Positions 61,313 to 64,000 of a stretch of 64,000 bases of DNA are shown piece by piece (positions within the stretch are counted from its first letter, which is position 1; each line of letters opens with the position of its first letter). The notes under the pieces are model-generated. The model had not been told where the DNA came from. It ran no database searches and saw only the letters and a list, made by a program, of their open reading frames with translations. Origin of the DNA: an uncultured Treponema sp. (lineage in GTDB: Bacteria; Spirochaetota; Spirochaetia; Treponematales; Treponemataceae). Where the stretch lies: assembly GCA_946615905.1 (NCBI GenBank), contig CAMOIE010000004.1, forward strand, positions 62,001-126,000. Direction: 5' to 3'. The translations under genes were made by a program, and so were the position numbers.

Positions 61313-62161
61313 ATGGAAAAGACACAAACTCGAATGAAACGACACGGAAAAATCCGCCTTGTCACGCAAGCCTTAGTCGCGGCGTTCTCGAACGGCTATG
61401 TGAAGGGCTTTGCCGAAGGCCACATTTTTGAAGGAAGCACAAAATCGCTCTGCGTTCCGGGGATGAACTGCTATTCCTGTCCGGGTGCGCTTGCCTCTTG
61501 TCCAATCGGCTCTTTGCAGGCACTCTTGAACGCGCGGGATTTTAAAATCTCGCTCTATGTCGCAGGTCTCCTCGTCATTTTTGGAACGATCTTCGGCCGC
61601 TTCGTCTGCGGATTTTTGTGTCCATTCGGGCTTGTGCAGGATCTTCTTTATAAAATTCCGTTCGTGAAAAAAATCCGCCGCCTTCCGCTGGAGAACGTGT
61701 GGCGAAAAATGAGGTTCGTTTTCCTCGTCGTGTTCGTGATTCTGCTCCCCGCCTTTTACGCTGACTTTACGGGGCTTGGAGAACCCTGGTTCTGCAAGTT
61801 CGTCTGCCCGGTCGGCACGCTCGAAGGCGGAATCCCGCTCGTGCTTTTGAATGGGGCGATGCGCGGAGCTGCCGGCTTTTTGTTCCGCTGGAAACTCGCG
61901 ATTTTGGTTTTGACGCTTTTTTCTTCTATTATAATCTACCGTCCGTTTTGTCGCTACGTCTGCCCGCTCGGTGCGGTTTACGGAGTTTTCAACAAAATCT
62001 CGTTCTATCGATTCAAAATCGACAGCGAAAAATGCACCAAGTGCGGACTCTGCCAAAAGACCTGCAAGCTCGACATTCCCGTCTGGAAAAATCCCAACAG
62101 CGTGGACTGCATCCGCTGCGGAGACTGCAAGGCGGCCTGCCCGCACGGGGCGATAAGGTAG
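61313..62161 (+). CDS. NapH/YccM-like 4Fe-4S membrane protein
   Basis: A 282-residue membrane ferredoxin. The N-terminal Cys segment is CVPGMNCYSCPGALASCPIG. The membrane part holds CGFLCPFGLVQ and CKFVCPVGTLEGG and CRYVCPLGAVYG, the CxxxCP motifs of NapH-type proteins. The C-terminal ferredoxin domain has two 4Fe-4S motifs (CTKCGLCQKTCKLD; CIRCGDCKAACPHG). It likely passes electrons through the membrane to an extracytoplasmic acceptor such as the TlpA-like or UGSC-like protein. It is read with the CXXC gene from a promoter with TGCCACA boxes. Confidence 0.92.
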   Translation: MEKTQTRMKRHGKIRLVTQALVAAFSNGYVKGFAEGHIFEGSTKSLCVPGMNCYSCPGALASCPIGSLQALLNARDFKISLYVAGLLVIFGTIFGRFVCGFLCPFGLVQDLLYKIPFVKKIRRLPLENVWRKMRFVFLVVFVILLPAFYADFTGLGEPWFCKFVCPVGTLEGGIPLVLLNGAMRGAAGFLFRWKLAILVLTLFSSIIIYRPFCRYVCPLGAVYGVFNKISFYRFKIDSEKCTKCGLCQKTCKLDIPVWKNPNSVDCIRCGDCKAACPHGAIR

Positions 62162-62256
62162 AAGTCGGGTTCAAAATTTTCTGTTGTTTAATTCCATGAT
62201 TTTGAATATACTTAAATTACTTTAATCTCACTTCATTTTTTTTACGGAGTTGACTT

Positions 62257-63129
62257 ATGGAAAAACTTAGAATTTTACTTGCAAAAGGAAGAATTTACGA
62301 ATCAGTTTACAAACTTTTGAACGATGTAGGAATTACAATTTCCCTGCCCGACCGAACATACTTTCCGACAACAAACCAAAAGGATCTGGCCTTTCAGGTC
62401 GTAAAACCTCAGATTACTTCTGCCCTTTTGGCAAAAGACAAGGCCGACATAGGTTTCTCTGGCAAGGACTGGGTTTTTGAAAACGGAGTTCAGGACAAAG
62501 TTGAAGAAATCATGGACTTGGGTTTTGATCCGGTAAGAATAATCGCGGCCGTTCCAAATTCAGTTGACTACGAAAAACTGATTAAAGGCCCGGTGACAAT
62601 CGCAACTGAATATCAAAATCTCAGCAAGAAGTGGGTTGATGACAAAAAACTCGATGGAACGATTTTCCGCACATGGGGAACTTCCGAAGGATTCGTTCAG
62701 GACAATGAAGAAGCCCTGGCCCAAATCCTGATTGACAATACTTCAACAGGCTCATCTTTGAGAGCTAACAATCTTAAAATCGTGGACACAATCATGGAAT
62801 CTTCCACGAGAATGTACGCCTCAAAAGAAGCCCTAAAAGATCCGGCGAAAAAGCAGAAAATCATGGAGCTGAAAATGCTTTTCCAGGCGGTCCTTTCTGC
62901 CAGAGGCAAAGTCATGCTGGAAATGAATGTTTCAAAAGACAAATTTGACCAGCTTGTAAAAGGACTCCCCTCAATGAGAAGCCCGACTGTCAGCCCGCTT
63001 TTCGGAGACTCTGGCTATGCGGTAAAAATCGCAGTTGCAAAGAGCGAGGTCCCGACACTTTTGCCCAAACTCCAGCAGCTCGGCGCAACCGACATTTTGG
63101 AATATGAACTTAGAAAAGTTCTTCCGTAA
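62257..63129 (+). CDS. hisG: ATP phosphoribosyltransferase
   Basis: A 290-residue long-form HisG, the first enzyme of histidine synthesis, which joins ATP and PRPP. Catalytic core segments are LRILLAKGRIYESVYKLLND, DIGFSGKDWVFENG and LIDNTSTGSSLRANNLKIVD (PRPP loop). The last ~75 residues are the HisG_C regulatory domain (VMLEMNVSKDKFDQLVKGLP; SPTVSPLF) that binds histidine for feedback. Since the long form is autonomous, no HisZ is needed. GGAG precedes the ATG. hisB follows 14 bp later. Confidence 0.96.
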   Translation: MEKLRILLAKGRIYESVYKLLNDVGITISLPDRTYFPTTNQKDLAFQVVKPQITSALLAKDKADIGFSGKDWVFENGVQDKVEEIMDLGFDPVRIIAAVPNSVDYEKLIKGPVTIATEYQNLSKKWVDDKKLDGTIFRTWGTSEGFVQDNEEALAQILIDNTSTGSSLRANNLKIVDTIMESSTRMYASKEALKDPAKKQKIMELKMLFQAVLSARGKVMLEMNVSKDKFDQLVKGLPSMRSPTVSPLFGDSGYAVKIAVAKSEVPTLLPKLQQLGATDILEYELRKVLP

Positions 63130-63143
63130 ACATGGAGAAAAAA

Positions 63144-63764
63144 ATGGCACGCACAGCAACTATTGAACGCAAAACAGGTGAAACACAAATTTCGCTCACT
63201 CTGAATCTCGATGGCAATGGAAAATGTGATGTTAAAAATCCAATCGGTTTTTTTGACCACATGCTTCGTTCATTTTGTAAGCACGGACTCTTTGACTTGA
63301 CCGGTGAAATCAAGGGAGACTTGAACGTTGACCAGCACCACACAATCGAAGACACAGGAATCGTACTGGGAATGTGTTTTGCAAAAGCCCTCGGCGACTG
63401 TGCAGGCATTTTCCGGGCAGGTTCTTTTTTATACCCGATGGACGAGGCTCTTTTGCGTGCCGCTGTTGATTTTGGTGGAAGACCATTTTTAGTCTGTGAT
63501 GCAAAGCTAGCTGGAATTCCACTAGTTTCTATAGGAAATGACGGAAAAGAATCATCTTTCCAAACTGATTGTTTTGAAGATTTTTGGAACGGCTTTGTTC
63601 AAGCGGCCAAATGCAACTTGCATTTAGACACAATCCGCGGCCGCAGCGACCACCACAAAATGGAGGGCTTATTCAAGGCGGCCGCCAGAGCGATTCGCTC
63701 AGCAGTAGAAATCGACCCCCGCCGTCAGGGACAAATCCCCAGCACAAAGGGCCTTATTGTTTAA
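63144..63764 (+). CDS. hisB: Imidazoleglycerol-phosphate dehydratase
   Basis: A 206-residue enzyme of histidine synthesis (HisB, monofunctional form) that removes water from imidazoleglycerol phosphate. Metal-binding motifs are FFDHMLRSFCKHGLFDL, DQHHTIEDTGIVLG and the later repeat RGRSDHHKMEGLFKAAARAI. The start MARTATIERKTGETQISLTL is set by GGAG eight bases upstream; an ATG 12 bases earlier lacks a site. It is in an operon with hisG. Confidence 0.96.
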   Translation: MARTATIERKTGETQISLTLNLDGNGKCDVKNPIGFFDHMLRSFCKHGLFDLTGEIKGDLNVDQHHTIEDTGIVLGMCFAKALGDCAGIFRAGSFLYPMDEALLRAAVDFGGRPFLVCDAKLAGIPLVSIGNDGKESSFQTDCFEDFWNGFVQAAKCNLHLDTIRGRSDHHKMEGLFKAAARAIRSAVEIDPRRQGQIPSTKGLIV

Positions 63765-63766
63765 AA

Positions 63767-64000
63767 TGCGGTAGGGATTGCAGGGTTGATGTCGCCATCC
63801 TTGGCTCCATCAACCCGACACAAATCGCCTTGCGATTTCTGTCTCAGCTTTTCGCCGCCATCCTTGGCGGCTGTCTAATGCGGTAGGGATAGTAGGGGCC
63901 GCAAAGCGGAACGCCGCAAGGCGGTCGGAGCCGATAGGCGTAGCCCCGAATAGCTCGGCGACGAGAGGGAGCGGTGCGACCGAACGGCGACCGCCCAAGT
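63767..64000. repeat. Extragenic repeat element, reverse orientation
   Basis: Two starts of the form GCGGTAGGGAT(TGCAGGG/AGTAGGGG) lie at 63769 and 63880. Between them are palindromes (CGCCATCC.TGGC; AATCGC/GCGATT). It corresponds to the complement of the CAATCCCTAGCGC end of copies A-C. It runs to the window edge. No gene is seen. Confidence 0.6.

Overview
The window reads as chromosome of a gut- or rumen-type spirochaete, most likely Treponema. This is inferred from gene content (a diderm peptide importer, DUF2804, a Treponema-type hypothetical operon, type III glutamine synthetase, HtpG, a secreted feruloyl-esterase-like lipoprotein, a PTS-IIC-like membrane protein) and not from a 16S gene. 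Base composition is mixed. Housekeeping and redox genes use GC-rich codons, while the block at 31.4-45.7 kb and several later genes are clearly AT-rich and look acquired.

1-31 kb, core chromosome. The region opens with the end of an oligopeptide-binding protein and a minus-strand tRNA cluster (Ser-TGA, Ser-GCT, Arg-GCG, Ser-GGA). After a small membrane protein and some treponemal hypotheticals comes a nitrogen-assimilation block on the minus strand: an ammonium channel fused to a PII domain, type III glutamine synthetase, and the large subunit of glutamate synthase. The glutamine synthetase and glutamate synthase promoters each fire almost directly into a perfect intrinsic terminator. Next are htpG, a three-gene operon with a J-domain protein and two membrane proteins of possible LptF/G-like layout, a PfkB kinase, uppP, pepF, a PTS-like membrane protein, a toxin-antitoxin pair, the esterase behind a LacI-type operator, and a frameshifted MmcQ/YjbR gene.

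31-46 kb, insert. A histidine kinase (29.8-31.3 kb) and an OmpR-type response regulator (45.8-46.5 kb) lie in the same orientation and in the order expected for one operon, but 14.5 kb of AT-rich DNA separates them. The insert holds a Druantia-like defence operon (three unrecognised proteins plus a 1727-residue DUF1998 helicase), two AlbA/Schlafen-type ATP-binding regulators, an ATP-grasp gene, an acidic membrane protein and a decayed zinc-ribbon gene.

46-64 kb, mosaic. GC-rich redox genes (a UGSC-like exported protein, a TlpA-like thioredoxin, a 55-residue CXXC protein with its 4Fe-4S membrane partner) alternate with toxin-antitoxin modules (Fic, antitoxin-like + GNAT, MazEF, a PBECR-type nuclease), a CoiA-like protein, a NERD protein, an SF1 helicase-nuclease, a candidate small RNA and repeated extragenic elements. 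The window ends with hisG and hisB.

The most interesting signal is an apparent redox regulon. Promoters of the UGSC-like gene and of the CXXC/4Fe-4S operon carry the same array of TGCCACA boxes at 11- and 22-bp spacing, placed 11 bp upstream of the -10 element. Two further boxes lie upstream of the response-regulator gene. I infer that one redox gene cluster has been scattered by insertions but kept its shared control.
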